A stretch of DNA of 64,000 nt from Macrococcoides animalis (GTDB taxonomy: Bacteria > Bacillota > Bacilli > Staphylococcales > Staphylococcaceae), in the NCBI RefSeq assembly GCF_047425875.1, contig NZ_CP179727.1, forward strand, positions 310,001-374,000, in the 5' to 3' direction. This document shows, one piece after another, positions 24,646 to 33,610 of the stretch. The notes under the pieces were generated by a model, which was given only the letters and a program-made list of their open reading frames with translations, did no database searches and had not been told where the DNA came from. The stretch's first letter is position 1; every line of letters begins with the position of its first letter. Made by a program: the position numbers and the translations under genes.

Positions 24646-26804
24646 TTTTCAATAGCCCCTTTCCAAGACTGACTGATGTTTTCAACACTTTCAGTAATTT
24701 CGCCTTGGTTTGTTTTTAATGTGAATGTTTCTCCTCCAAATATACCAATTTCAGTTGCATTTTCAGGAACAAATCCTTCTTTTGCAATTAAAATATAGTT
24801 CCCTTGTGTTTCTGCAAAAACTGCTGCATTTGTTGCATCTACTTTTGCTTCAATCCCTTTGTTAAAGTATGCAGTAATTTGTGCTAATTTAATTGCTAAT
24901 CCGCCTTTACCTACTGCTTGTACGTGTGATAATTGACCTGCTGTAATTGCTTTACGGATCACTTCACCACGTTTCACTTCTTCAGTTAAATCAATATTTG
25001 TAGTTACATGTGATACTTCATTGAATAATAATTTTTCGATTTGTGAGCCACCAAAATCATTATTGAATGCACCCACTAAATAAATTTTCTCGCCTTCAGT
25101 TGGTTTGAAATCATTTAAGTAATTCACATCTTCAATTAAACCAACCATACCAACAACTGGTGTTGGGAAGATTGCATCACCTTTTGTTTCGTTGTATAAA
25201 GAAACGTTTCCAGATACAACTGGTGTATTCAGCGTGCTACAAGCTTCTGCCATACCTTTAGTAGAATCCGCTAATTGTTGATAAATTTCAGGCTTTTCAG
25301 GGTTACCATAGTTTAAGCAATCCGTCATTGCAAGTGGTAAACTACCAACAGCAATCAAGTTACGGTAAGCTTCTGCCACGACCATTTTTCCGCCTTCATA
25401 AGGATTGTTAAATACGTAACGTGCTTCTCCGTCAATTGTAGAAGCGATTGCTTTTTTCGTACCTTCAACACGTGTTACACCGGCAGATAAACCTGGTTTA
25501 ATGATTGTGTTCGCACCCACTTGTTGGTCATATTGAGAGTAAGCCCAAGTTTTTGAAGCGATTGTTGGGTGATTTAAAAGGCGTGTAAATACGTCTTTTG
25601 CATCGATGTTGTCATAGTTATGATCAACGTCTTTATATTCAGCTTGTTTACCTTCTAATACGTATACTGGCGCTTCATCACTTAATGGTTGAACTGGGAT
25701 ATCAGCATAAATTTCATCTTCGTAGCTTAATACGAAGCGATCTGTATCTGTTACTTCACCGATGACTGCTGAATCTAATTCGTGGTGTTCGAATAAGTCT
25801 AAGAACTTTTGTTCAGTGCCCTTTTCAACGACTAATAACATACGTTCTTGTGTTTCTGATAACATCATTTCGTATGGTGAAATACCCGCTTCACGCGTTG
25901 GTACTTTTTCTAAATGTAAGTGAATCCCTGACTCACCTTTTGCAGCCATTTCTGAACTTGATGAAGTAAGACCTGCAGCACCCATATCTTGAATACCGAC
26001 TAATTCTGGATAAGTAATTGCTTCAAGTGTTGCTTCCATTAACTTCTTACCTACGAAAGGGTCACCGATCTGTACTGATGGACGTTTTGCTTCGCTTTCT
26101 TCACTTAATTCTTCTGAAGCGAAAGTTGCACCATGAATACCGTCACGACCAGTTTTTAAACCTACGTATATTACAGGATTACCGATACCTTTAGCAGTCC
26201 CTTTTTGAATTTTATCATGATCGATAATACCCACACACATTGCGTTTACTAACGGATTCCCATCATAGCGAGAATCAAATTCGATTTCTCCTGCTACTGC
26301 AGGAATACCGATACAGTTACCATATCCACCGATACCAGCAACAACCCCTGAAAATAAGCGTTTGTTTTGTTTTTCAGTTAATTCACCAAAACGTAAAGAA
26401 TTTAATAATTGGATTGGACGTGCACCGATAGAAACGATATCACGAACGATACCACCAACTCCTGTAGCTGCACCTTGGTATGGCTCAATGGCAGATGGAT
26501 GGTTATGTGACTCAACTTTAAATACAACGGCTTGGTTATCACCGATATCAACAACTCCAGCACCTTCACCAGGACCCATTAATACGCGTTCACCTGTTAC
26601 AGGGAATTGCTTTAAGAATGGTTTAGAGTGTTTATAAGAACAGTGTTCACTCCACATAACAGAGAATATTCCGATTTCAGTATAGTTAGGCTTGCGTCCT
26701 AATATTTCTACCACTTTATCGTATTCAGCGTCAGAAAGACCCATTTCCGCATATAACTTATTGTCTTTAATTTCTTGTTCGTTTGGTTCTAAAAATTTAA
26801 CCAT
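24624..26804 (-). CDS. purL: FGAM synthase large subunit
   Basis: ATP-dependent conversion of FGAR to FGAM in the three-protein PurL-PurQ-PurS complex. 726 residues, the small PurL form. Motifs include MWSEHCSYKHS, GPGEGAGVVD, SHNHPSAIEPYQGAATGVGG and GIQDMGAAGL. The ATG at 26804 (MVKFLEPNEQEIK) is chosen because a GGGGG site lies 9 nt upstream; the frame extends to a TTG at 26819 inside that site. Follows purQ by 2 nt. Confidence 0.96.
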   Translation of the reverse strand: MVKFLEPNEQEIKDNKLYAEMGLSDAEYDKVVEILGRKPNYTEIGIFSVMWSEHCSYKHSKPFLKQFPVTGERVLMGPGEGAGVVDIGDNQAVVFKVESHNHPSAIEPYQGAATGVGGIVRDIVSIGARPIQLLNSLRFGELTEKQNKRLFSGVVAGIGGYGNCIGIPAVAGEIEFDSRYDGNPLVNAMCVGIIDHDKIQKGTAKGIGNPVIYVGLKTGRDGIHGATFASEELSEESEAKRPSVQIGDPFVGKKLMEATLEAITYPELVGIQDMGAAGLTSSSSEMAAKGESGIHLHLEKVPTREAGISPYEMMLSETQERMLLVVEKGTEQKFLDLFEHHELDSAVIGEVTDTDRFVLSYEDEIYADIPVQPLSDEAPVYVLEGKQAEYKDVDHNYDNIDAKDVFTRLLNHPTIASKTWAYSQYDQQVGANTIIKPGLSAGVTRVEGTKKAIASTIDGEARYVFNNPYEGGKMVVAEAYRNLIAVGSLPLAMTDCLNYGNPEKPEIYQQLADSTKGMAEACSTLNTPVVSGNVSLYNETKGDAIFPTPVVGMVGLIEDVNYLNDFKPTEGEKIYLVGAFNNDFGGSQIEKLLFNEVSHVTTNIDLTEEVKRGEVIRKAITAGQLSHVQAVGKGGLAIKLAQITAYFNKGIEAKVDATNAAVFAETQGNYILIAKEGFVPENATEIGIFGGETFTLKTNQGEITESVENISQSWKGAIEKCMTSEA

Positions 26805-26806
26805 TC

Positions 26807-27469
26807 TTATTTCCCCCAACTTTCTAAAATTGATTGGAATAACTTAATACCATCATCTGTGCCAAGTAATGATTCCATAGCACGCTCTGGGTGAGGCATC
26901 ATACCGCAGACATTACCTTCTTCATTCACAATACCCGCGATATCTTCAACAGATCCGTTTGGATTGTTTTTGTAAGTTAAGATGATTTGATTGTTATCTT
27001 GAAGTTCTTTTAATGTTTCAGGAGAACAGAAGTAATTTCCTTCGCCATGTGCAATTGGATAAATGACTGTCTCATTCTTATCATATTGATGTGTAAATTT
27101 CGTTTCGTTATTAACGATTGTTAAAGGCTCATTTTGACAAATGAATTTATGGCTTGTATTATGCATTAAAGCACCAGGTAATAAACCAATCTCAGTTAAG
27201 ATTTGGAATCCATTACATACACCTAATACTGGACGTCCTTCATCTGCTAAACGTTTCACTTCAGGAACGATGGGTGCAACACGTGCCATAGCACCACAAC
27301 GTAAGTAGTCACCAAATGAGAATCCACCTGGAATTAATACACCGTCAAAACCTTCTAAAGATGTATTTCTATAATCAACGTATTCTGCCTCAAAACCTGT
27401 GTTTAGAGCTGCATTGAACATATCTCTATCACAATTTGATCCTGGGAATTCAATCACAGCAAATTTCAT
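26807..27469 (-). CDS. purQ: FGAM synthase glutaminase subunit
   Basis: Class I glutamine amidotransferase supplying ammonia to PurL. Nucleophile C85 in GVCNGFQ, FPGSNCDRD at the N-terminus, oxyanion GGFSFGDYLR and the catalytic His in MMPHPERAME. 220 residues. Overlaps the purS stop by 1 nt. Confidence 0.97.
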   Translation of the reverse strand: MKFAVIEFPGSNCDRDMFNAALNTGFEAEYVDYRNTSLEGFDGVLIPGGFSFGDYLRCGAMARVAPIVPEVKRLADEGRPVLGVCNGFQILTEIGLLPGALMHNTSHKFICQNEPLTIVNNETKFTHQYDKNETVIYPIAHGEGNYFCSPETLKELQDNNQIILTYKNNPNGSVEDIAGIVNEEGNVCGMMPHPERAMESLLGTDDGIKLFQSILESWGK

Positions 27470-27729
27470 TATTTTGTCTCCTCATCTTCAATAATTTTAT
27501 AGCTGTACTCCTCGATAACTGTATTCGCAAATAATTTTTCACTTAATGTGTTTACTACGTTTGCTACTGCTTCTTCACTAGCTTCATCAACTGTCATAAA
27601 TAATACTTTACCTACGCGAATATCGTTTACTTGTTTGTATCCTAAGTCGTGTACAGCACGTGTTAAAGCTTGTCCTTGAGTATCTAATACCTGTGGTTGT
27701 AATGTGATGTGTAATTCGATTTTAGTCAT
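27469..27729 (-). CDS. purS: FGAM synthase subunit PurS
   Basis: An 86-residue bridging subunit of the PurLQS complex. Recognised by KIELHITLQPQVLDTQGQAL at the start and VNDIRVGKV in the middle. Located between purC and purQ, as in other Firmicutes. Confidence 0.95.
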   Translation of the reverse strand: MTKIELHITLQPQVLDTQGQALTRAVHDLGYKQVNDIRVGKVLFMTVDEASEEAVANVVNTLSEKLFANTVIEEYSYKIIEDEETK

Positions 27730-27731
27730 GA

Positions 27732-28433
27732 TTATAATGCCTCCAGTTTATTATAAAATTTAGTATATGTTTCAATTAGTGAGCCCGTGTCATTGCGGTA
27801 AACATCTTTATCAAAGTTTTCGTTTGTCTCTAAATCCCAAATACGACAAGTATCCGGTGAGATTTCATCAGCTAAAAGGATTCTTCCTTCACTGTCTTTA
27901 CCAAATTCGATTTTGAAATCAATCAGTTTCAAATTCATTTCGTTCATTATTTTCATTAATGTATCATTAACGATTAACGCTTGTCTTTTTAATTCTTGAA
28001 TATCTTCATCATTTGCTAAACCTAATAACTTAACATGGTCATCAGAGATAAATGGATCGTTTAATTCATCTTTTTTATAGTAAAACTCAACTAAAGGTTT
28101 ATCAAAAGTTTGACCATTTTCAAACCCTAAACGTTTTGTGATAGAACCTGCAGCATAATTTCTTACAACAACTTCTAAAGGAATGATTGTAACTTTCTTT
28201 ACCAATTGTTCAGTATCGCTCGTCTTTTCAATAAAATGAGATGGTATGCCTTCACGTGTCAATCGTTCAAAGAAATAACTTGTAATTAAATTATTTAAAC
28301 GACCTTTACCTTCCATTTTATCTTTTTTAGCACCATTACCCGCTGTTACTTCATCTTTGTATTCAATACGATAGACAGACTCATCATCTGTATTGAATAC
28401 ACGTTTTGCTTTTCCTTCATAAACTAAAGTCAT
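27732..28433 (-). CDS. purC: SAICAR synthetase
   Basis: Joins aspartate to CAIR. N-terminal YEGKAKRVF, VVRNYAAGS, and the signature LIDFKIEFG followed by LADEISPDTCR. 233 residues. Its ATG overlaps the purK stop by 4 nt. Confidence 0.97.
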   Translation of the reverse strand: MTLVYEGKAKRVFNTDDESVYRIEYKDEVTAGNGAKKDKMEGKGRLNNLITSYFFERLTREGIPSHFIEKTSDTEQLVKKVTIIPLEVVVRNYAAGSITKRLGFENGQTFDKPLVEFYYKKDELNDPFISDDHVKLLGLANDEDIQELKRQALIVNDTLMKIMNEMNLKLIDFKIEFGKDSEGRILLADEISPDTCRIWDLETNENFDKDVYRNDTGSLIETYTKFYNKLEAL

Positions 28434-29548
28434 TCCATCTTCTCCTTATATATAGGATAATACGTATCCGCTTTGTCGTCTAACAATAGGGTAATATGTC
28501 CCATTTTGCGATTTTCTTTCCTTACTTCTTTACCGTATACATGGACATGCCATTCAGGATGTTCTGGGAAATGGTTTTCCATCGCATCTAAGTCTTGACC
28601 TAATAAGTTATACATCACGGCATCTTCATGTAACGTAATAGATTCAGGTAACGTATGTCCGATAACCGATAAAATATGTGTATCAAATTGCGAATAATCA
28701 CAAGCCTCAATTGAATAATGTCCTGAATTATGTGGACGTGGTGCAATTTCATTCACATATAACTTACCTGCTTTATCGATAAAGAATTCAACAGTAAACG
28801 TTCCAACAAAATGAATTTTAGAAATGATTTTTTCAACCTCTGCTATAGCTTGTTCAGTATAAGCATGTTCTTTTTTAACCGTCGTTTTAAATAAAATCTG
28901 ATTGCGATGAACATTTTCTTGTACTGGGAAGTAACAAATTTCACCTTGTAAGTTGCGCGTTGCAGTAATTGAGATTTCTCGATCAAGCTCGATCATTTTT
29001 TCTGCCACAAGCACAGCACTTTCTGTCATGTTGTATGCTTCTTCTAATTGCTCAGCAGATTTTAATACAAGTTGACCTTTTCCATCATAGCCACCAAATA
29101 CCGTCTTTAATACGATAGGATAATCTAAATTTACAATCGCATGATCTAACGTTTCTTTAGAATCTACTTTGTGATATGGCACAACGATAGCCCCACTTGA
29201 TGCAATTGCTTCTTTTTCAGTTAATCGATTTTGTAAAGTACCTACCGTTTCATAACCTTGAGGTACATCGTTCTCTCCACAAATTACTTTTAATGTCTCT
29301 GCATTAATATTTTCAAATTCATATGTGATGACATCACTTAATTCACTCAGTTGTTTTAAGCCGTCTAAATCATTGTATGGAGATTCAATAAATTGATGTG
29401 CTACATATCGAGCTGGACACGTTGGGTCCGGATCTAATATATTCACTTTATAACCCATAGACTGAGCTGATTGTGCCATCATCTTACCGAGTTGGCCACC
29501 ACCGATAATACCAATGGATTGACCTAGTTTGAACCTATTCGAGGTCAC
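28430..29548 (-). CDS. purK: N5-carboxyaminoimidazole ribonucleotide synthase
   Basis: ATP-grasp carboxylase converting AIR to N5-CAIR. N-terminal GIIGGGQLGKMMAQ, ATP-grasp FGGYDGKGQ and the C-terminal EIAPRPHNSGHYSIEAC motif. The GTG at 29548 is preferred because TTGAGG lies about 9 nt upstream; the frame extends to a TTG at 29563. About 372 residues, overlapping the end of purE by 14 nt. Confidence 0.95.
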   Translation of the reverse strand: MTSNRFKLGQSIGIIGGGQLGKMMAQSAQSMGYKVNILDPDPTCPARYVAHQFIESPYNDLDGLKQLSELSDVITYEFENINAETLKVICGENDVPQGYETVGTLQNRLTEKEAIASSGAIVVPYHKVDSKETLDHAIVNLDYPIVLKTVFGGYDGKGQLVLKSAEQLEEAYNMTESAVLVAEKMIELDREISITATRNLQGEICYFPVQENVHRNQILFKTTVKKEHAYTEQAIAEVEKIISKIHFVGTFTVEFFIDKAGKLYVNEIAPRPHNSGHYSIEACDYSQFDTHILSVIGHTLPESITLHEDAVMYNLLGQDLDAMENHFPEHPEWHVHVYGKEVRKENRKMGHITLLLDDKADTYYPIYKEKME

Positions 29549-30020
29549 TTTGCATCGCCTCAACTTTCTCTACTAATGTTGCTTCATAACGATCAAGCTT
29601 TTCTATTAAAGTAGTATCTTTTAAACTCATCATACGAGCTGCAAGAATACCAGCATTTTTCGCACCCGCTTTACCAATAGCAGTTGTTGCTACTGGAATA
29701 CCACCAGGCATTTGAACAATTGAAAGTAATGAATCCATTCCTTTCAATGCTTTCGATTCAATTGGCACACCAATTACCGGAACAGTTGTCATAGACGCAA
29801 CCATACCTGGTAAATGTGCTGCTCCCCCAGCACCTGCAATAATGATATCAATCTCATTTTGACGTGCATTTTTTGCAAATTCAACCATTTCTAGTGGCGT
29901 TCTATGTGCCGAAACTACTTGTTTAATATAAGAAATGTCGAAATATTCTAACATTTCGCACGCTTCTTTCATCGTTGTCCAGTCTGAAGAAGATCCCATT
30001 ATTACTGCTACCTTCACCAA
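29535..30020 (-). CDS. purE: N5-CAIR mutase
   Basis: Class I PurE isomerising N5-CAIR to CAIR. MGSSSDWTTM phosphate loop, VSAHRTP and GAGGAAHLPGM motifs. 161 residues. First gene of the eleven-gene purine operon; the order purE-K-C-S-Q-L-F-M-N-H-D is complete. Confidence 0.97.
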   Translation of the reverse strand: MVKVAVIMGSSSDWTTMKEACEMLEYFDISYIKQVVSAHRTPLEMVEFAKNARQNEIDIIIAGAGGAAHLPGMVASMTTVPVIGVPIESKALKGMDSLLSIVQMPGGIPVATTAIGKAGAKNAGILAARMMSLKDTTLIEKLDRYEATLVEKVEAMQSDLE

Positions 30021-30079
30021 TGATCACCCTTTTTGAATTATTTGATAAACGCTTTAGATAAAGTGTATATTACTTATAT

Positions 30080-30108
30080 AGCATAACAATTCAAGTTTGA
30101 TTTTTCAA
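30080..30108 (-). promoter_or_regulatory. Candidate purE operon promoter
   Basis: On the minus strand TTGAAA (30103-30108) and TATGCT (30080-30085) are separated by 17 nt. PurBox 1 lies immediately upstream of the -35. A second overlapping option (TTGAAT-16-TAATAT) exists. Confidence 0.45.
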
Positions 30109-30112
30109 TGTA

Positions 30113-30125
30113 AATTACGAACAAT
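30113..30125 (+). promoter_or_regulatory. PurBox 1 (PurR operator)
   Basis: AATTACGAACAAT matches the Firmicute PurBox consensus AWWWCCGAACWWT at 12 of 13 positions. It abuts the purE -35. Confidence 0.65.
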
Positions 30126-30153
30126 TGTAAACTTTTTTGTTAAAAATATAATT

Positions 30154-30166
30154 TTTGTTCGTATTT
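30154..30166 (-). promoter_or_regulatory. PurBox 2 (PurR operator, opposite orientation)
   Basis: Read on the minus strand, AAATACGAACAAA matches the PurBox at 11 of 13 positions. It lies just upstream of the folD -10, in inverted orientation to box 1 with their CG centres 42 bp apart. Confidence 0.6.
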
Positions 30167-30179
30167 ACGGTTGTTTTAT

Positions 30180-30188
30180 TGCTATAAT
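30180..30188 (+). promoter_or_regulatory. Extended -10 promoter of folD
   Basis: TGCTATAAT is a perfect extended -10. The -35 region is poor and is occupied by PurBox 2. The predicted start lies about 35 nt before the folD ATG. Confidence 0.65.
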
Positions 30189-30227
30189 AAACTTAATCGT
30201 TCGAATAAAGGATGGAGGGAAATTTTA

Positions 30228-31076
30228 ATGACAGCTAAAGTTTTAGACGGTAAACAAATTGCGGTGGACTATCGCGCAGGATTAGCAAAAGAGGTTGAAG
30301 CATTAAAATCACAAGGTGTGACACCGAAATTAACAGTAATCCTTGTAGGAAATGATGGTGCAAGTCAAAGTTATGTAAATAACAAAAAGAAATCAGCTGA
30401 AAAAATTGGGATGTCATCTGAAATCATTCATTTAGATGAAGCAACTACAGAAGAAGCATTATTAAATGAAATCGAAAAATTAAACAACGATAAAAATGTT
30501 CATGGTATATTAGTCCAAGTACCATTACCAAAACAAATTGATGAAACAAAAATATTAGAAAAAATTTCACCTGAAAAAGACGTTGATGGCTTTAACCCAA
30601 TTAATATTGGACGCCTATACGCTGGTGTTGAAACTTATATTCCATGTACACCACTTGGTATTATGGAAATCTTAAAAAATGCGGACATGGATTTAGAAGG
30701 AAAAGACGTCGCAGTGATTGGCCGTAGCCATATTGTGGGCCAACCTGTATCGAAGTTATTAACAGATGCGAATGCCACAGTAACATTACTACATTCACGT
30801 AGTAACAATATGAAAGAAGTATTAAAACGTTCAGATGTTATTGTTTCTGCAGTTGGTAAACCTGGATTAGTAACGAAAGAAGACGTAAAACCAGGTGCAG
30901 TTGTAGTAGACGTTGGAAATACTGTCGTTGACGGTAAATTAACTGGCGACGTGAAGTATGACGAAGTAAGTGAAGTTGCAAGTGCGATTACACCAGTACC
31001 TGGTGGTGTTGGTCCATTAACGATAACTATGGTGTTAAACAACACATTATTAGCAGGGAAACGTAATATGAAATAG
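30228..31076 (+). CDS. folD: Methylenetetrahydrofolate dehydrogenase / cyclohydrolase
   Basis: Bifunctional enzyme interconverting methylene- and 10-formyl-THF, the formyl donor for PurN and PurH. Catalytic Lys in SYVNNKKKSAEK, VQVPLPKQ, signature PVPGGVGPLT and the NADP-binding GRSHIVGQPVS. The ATG at 30228 (MTAKVLDGKQ) has a GGAGGGA site; the frame also opens upstream without support. About 282 residues. It diverges from purE and shares the PurBox region. Confidence 0.97.
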   Translation: MTAKVLDGKQIAVDYRAGLAKEVEALKSQGVTPKLTVILVGNDGASQSYVNNKKKSAEKIGMSSEIIHLDEATTEEALLNEIEKLNNDKNVHGILVQVPLPKQIDETKILEKISPEKDVDGFNPINIGRLYAGVETYIPCTPLGIMEILKNADMDLEGKDVAVIGRSHIVGQPVSKLLTDANATVTLLHSRSNNMKEVLKRSDVIVSAVGKPGLVTKEDVKPGAVVVDVGNTVVDGKLTGDVKYDEVSEVASAITPVPGGVGPLTITMVLNNTLLAGKRNMK

Positions 31077-31088
31077 ATTAATGATTTG

Positions 31089-31117
31089 CACCCAAACATA
31101 CTGTTTGGGTGTATTTT
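31089..31117 (+). terminator. Terminator of folD
   Basis: A 10-bp stem CACCCAAACA / TGTTTGGGTG with a 3-nt loop is followed by TATTTT. Confidence 0.85.
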
Positions 31118-31179
31118 GGTTCGCTTACTTTCGTATTACCCTTAATTAAGATTCAACCGTTATTTTTTCTCACATTCGA

Positions 31180-31214
31180 CAAAAAAAACACCGATTTATA
31201 AAGAATCGGTGTTT
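31180..31214 (-). terminator. Terminator of hmp
   Basis: On the minus strand AAACACCGATT pairs with AATCGGTGTTT and runs into a long T stretch. Confidence 0.9.
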
Positions 31215-31229
31215 ATCAATTTACTTTAA

Positions 31230-32378
31230 TTAAATTGTTATACTCATTTTTGGACCGAATGGTTCGAAGTGAACTTGACTACGGTCAATATTCATTTCAT
31301 TAAATACTTCTAACATCGCTTCCATGAATGCAACTGATCCACACATGTAGATTTCTTCGCTGCCATTTATAATTTCAGCTAATTTTACTTTATTTAAGCG
31401 ACCTGCTGTTTCAGAATAATTAAAGTAGAATTGTACATTATCTTTATTATGGTACTTTTTGATTTCTGCTTTAAATGGAACAGCTTCACTATTATAAGCT
31501 GAATGAATAAACTTAATGTCACGACCTTTAGCAGCTTCATCTTCTAGCATTGCCATAATTGGTGTCATTCCCACACCACCACTGATTAACACAATTGATT
31601 TATCCGCTTTTGCATCAACTGTAAATTCTCCGGCCGGTGCAGATAACAGAATTTCATCTCCAATTTTAACTGTATCATGTAAGTAGTTTGATACCATACC
31701 TTTATCACTGCCAACAACATCACGTTTCACTGCAAATTTTATTCCATTTGTTGTATCCACTGAACAGATTGAATAGTGACGTAGCGCATCATTTTCTTCA
31801 CCTTCTGGATGGACTTTAACAGTGATATATTGACCTGCCTTAATCGGTTGCACCTTGATTTCATCAGATTTCACTGTAAATGATTTAATATCAGTACTTT
31901 CATCATTAATTGCAACTACTTTAAACGGTTTAAAGTCTGACCACTCTTCTTCTTCATATAATGCTTTTTCCATTTGGATAAATACATCTGCTATGACATC
32001 ATATGTTTTTGTCCATGCATCAATAATTTCGGGAGTTGCTGCATCTCCTAACACCTCACCAATTGCCCAAATTAGGTTTTCACCAACGATTGGATAATGC
32101 TCTTCTTTAATTTGTAATGCTCTATGTTTATGTGCAATTTGATTCACATTAGGAATAATTGCTTCTAAATGATCAATATGTTTGGCTGCAGCAATAACTG
32201 TTTGTGCTAATGCTGTTTGTTGACGCCCTAATTTTTGATTTGTTTTATTGAAGATATTCAGTAATTCTGGGTGTTCTTCAAACATATGTTTATAGAATGC
32301 TGTTGTAATAGCATCTCCGTGCTCCTCTAATACTGGTATCGTTGCTTTAATGATACTTTTCGTTTCTTCTGTTAACAT
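31230..32378 (-). CDS. hmp: Flavohaemoglobin, nitric oxide dioxygenase
   Basis: Detoxifies NO to nitrate using O2 and NAD(P)H. The N-terminal globin domain (about 1-136) holds the proximal haem histidine in the NQIAHKHRAL segment. The FAD domain has RHYSICS and the NAD domain has ISGGVGMTPIMAML; the C-terminus HFEPFGPKM is typical. 382 residues. Diverges from nsrR, with an NsrR-type dyad only 20 nt upstream of its start. Confidence 0.96.
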   Translation of the reverse strand: MLTEETKSIIKATIPVLEEHGDAITTAFYKHMFEEHPELLNIFNKTNQKLGRQQTALAQTVIAAAKHIDHLEAIIPNVNQIAHKHRALQIKEEHYPIVGENLIWAIGEVLGDAATPEIIDAWTKTYDVIADVFIQMEKALYEEEEWSDFKPFKVVAINDESTDIKSFTVKSDEIKVQPIKAGQYITVKVHPEGEENDALRHYSICSVDTTNGIKFAVKRDVVGSDKGMVSNYLHDTVKIGDEILLSAPAGEFTVDAKADKSIVLISGGVGMTPIMAMLEDEAAKGRDIKFIHSAYNSEAVPFKAEIKKYHNKDNVQFYFNYSETAGRLNKVKLAEIINGSEEIYMCGSVAFMEAMLEVFNEMNIDRSQVHFEPFGPKMSITI

Positions 32379-32397
32379 TTTATTTCCCCCTAAAAGT

Positions 32398-32412
32398 TGT
32401 ATTTAAAATACA
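32398..32412. promoter_or_regulatory. NsrR-type operator in the hmp leader
   Basis: TGTATTTAAAATACA is a perfect 7-1-7 palindrome close to known Firmicute NsrR sites. It lies between the hmp promoter and the hmp start, where binding would block transcription. Confidence 0.65.
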
Positions 32413-32431
32413 TGTTTAACTCACATTATTA

Positions 32432-32460
32432 AGTTTACAACTTCATCATAAAAATCTCAA
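32432..32460 (-). promoter_or_regulatory. Candidate hmp promoter
   Basis: On the minus strand TTGAGA (32455-32460) and TAAACT (32432-32437) are separated by 17 nt, upstream of the operator. Confidence 0.5.
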
Positions 32461-32497
32461 CCATTATCACAAAAAAATGTTCATGATTTATTAAAAT

Positions 32498-32532
32498 AAT
32501 AAATATTTATTTAGCATCAATTAGTTTATAAT
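32498..32532 (+). promoter_or_regulatory. nsrR promoter region with AT-rich palindrome
   Basis: A perfect TATAAT at 32527-32532 lies 22 nt before the nsrR TTG start. A 14-bp perfect palindrome AATAAATATTTATT (32498-32511) covers the -35 region and may be a second, weaker operator. Confidence 0.45.
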
Positions 32533-32554
32533 AAGGCAAGAGGAGAGGATTGAC

Positions 32555-32968
32555 TTGAAACTAACATTATATTCAGATTATTCTTTACGTGTGCTAATGT
32601 ATCTCGCACGCACTGAGAATCGTACACAAATAGATGAAATCGCAAAATTTTACAATATATCTAAAAATCATTTAACTAAAGTGGTTAATAATTTAGCTAC
32701 ATTAGGATATATAGAAACAACTCGAGGACGTGGCGGTGGTATCACATTAAAGATGTCACCTGAAGAGATTAATATTGGTAAACTCATTCGTAAGACAGAA
32801 GAACATTTTAATATCGTTGAATGTTTTGACAGAGAAACAAATACATGTCCAATAATCGATCAATGTGGCTTAATGAGTGTTCTAGGTGAAGCACTAGTTG
32901 CCTACTTGAAAGTACTTGATCAATACACCTTGGAAGACATTTTAAAAAGAAAAACTTTTACAATATAA
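32555..32968 (+). CDS. nsrR: Rrf2-family NO-sensing repressor NsrR
   Basis: A 137-residue Rrf2 regulator. An N-terminal winged helix-turn-helix (about 1-65, including ISKNHLTKVVNNL and the GRGGG wing) is followed by three cysteines, C90, C98 and C104, spaced for a Fe-S cluster as in NsrR. The start is TTG with an AGAGGAGAGG site. Divergence from hmp and the dyad upstream of hmp support NsrR over IscR or CymR. Confidence 0.9.
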   Translation: MKLTLYSDYSLRVLMYLARTENRTQIDEIAKFYNISKNHLTKVVNNLATLGYIETTRGRGGGITLKMSPEEINIGKLIRKTEEHFNIVECFDRETNTCPIIDQCGLMSVLGEALVAYLKVLDQYTLEDILKRKTFTI

Positions 32969-32972
32969 TGTA

Positions 32973-33004
32973 AAAAAGCATTAGGAAATTTTCCTAATGC
33001 TTTT
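32973..33004. terminator. Bidirectional terminator between nsrR and the DUF218 gene
   Basis: GCATTAGGAAA / TTTCCTAATGC stem around a single central T, flanked by A6 and T4 runs on either side. Confidence 0.85.
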
Positions 33005-33010
33005 CATATT

Positions 33011-33595
33011 CTATAAATCAATAATTTTGTATAATCCTAACCAGTAAGCAGGAAGAATGTACGCTTCACGGAATGCTTGATCTTTACCTGCCTGATATTC
33101 GTTCCATTTTAAGCCATCTTTACTTTTTACACCAACTACACTTATATCGTAGTCGTAATCTTTATTCGCTCGTTTATAGGCTAATTTCGTACGTGTGGCA
33201 TGATAATCACTTGTAACGACAAGTGCTGATTTTAAGTTATTTTTTTTCATTAATTTTAAAGTCTCAGTTGCATTTGTCCAAGTTGAAGTTGCCTTCATCT
33301 CTTTAATAATCGCTTCACTCGGAACGCCTGCTTCTTCAACAGCTTTAACATTATTCAATCCATTTTTATCTTCAATTGCAGGTGATATCATAACTTTAGG
33401 TGCATATTTTTCTTCATAGAATCGCCCTGTTTCTGTATAACGACCGCTATCTCCACCATCAATCATGATAATAACATCGCTTTTCTTTGGTTTATCGCCA
33501 TGGTCAACATTGTTATAACACCAAACACCAATACCTACTGCAATTATTGCTAATAATAATAACGCACCAATAATACCGAGCAATTTCTTCTTCAT
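33011..33595 (-). CDS. DUF218/YdcF-family membrane-anchored protein
   Basis: 194 residues with an N-terminal membrane anchor (about 4-27), then a DUF218 (SanA/YdcF-like) domain facing outwards. Recognisable segments are DVIIMIDGGDSGR.TETG, STWTNATETLKLM and ALVVTSDYHATRTKLA, the last being the conserved family core. Family members are tied to envelope integrity or cell-wall processes, with no defined reaction. The ribosome site is GGGGGAAT. It follows a related gene by 15 nt. Confidence 0.8.
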   Translation of the reverse strand: MKKKLLGIIGALLLLAIIAVGIGVWCYNNVDHGDKPKKSDVIIMIDGGDSGRYTETGRFYEEKYAPKVMISPAIEDKNGLNNVKAVEEAGVPSEAIIKEMKATSTWTNATETLKLMKKNNLKSALVVTSDYHATRTKLAYKRANKDYDYDISVVGVKSKDGLKWNEYQAGKDQAFREAYILPAYWLGLYKIIDL

Positions 33596-33610
33596 TGAAT
33601 ATTCCCCCTG

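Noticed and set aside
30199..30206. Third PurBox as an annotated operator
   Set aside because: The TTCGAA core fits the 42-bp spacing but the 13-mer has about three mismatches, so it is only mentioned as part of a finding.
30021..30227. Purine riboswitch upstream of purE
   Set aside because: I saw no aptamer-like paired structure with conserved loops; the PurBoxes explain regulation.
30635..31099. 154-residue minus-strand ORF opposite folD
   Set aside because: It is antisense to conserved folD codons, with Thr/Ser/Pro-rich shadow composition and no own signals.
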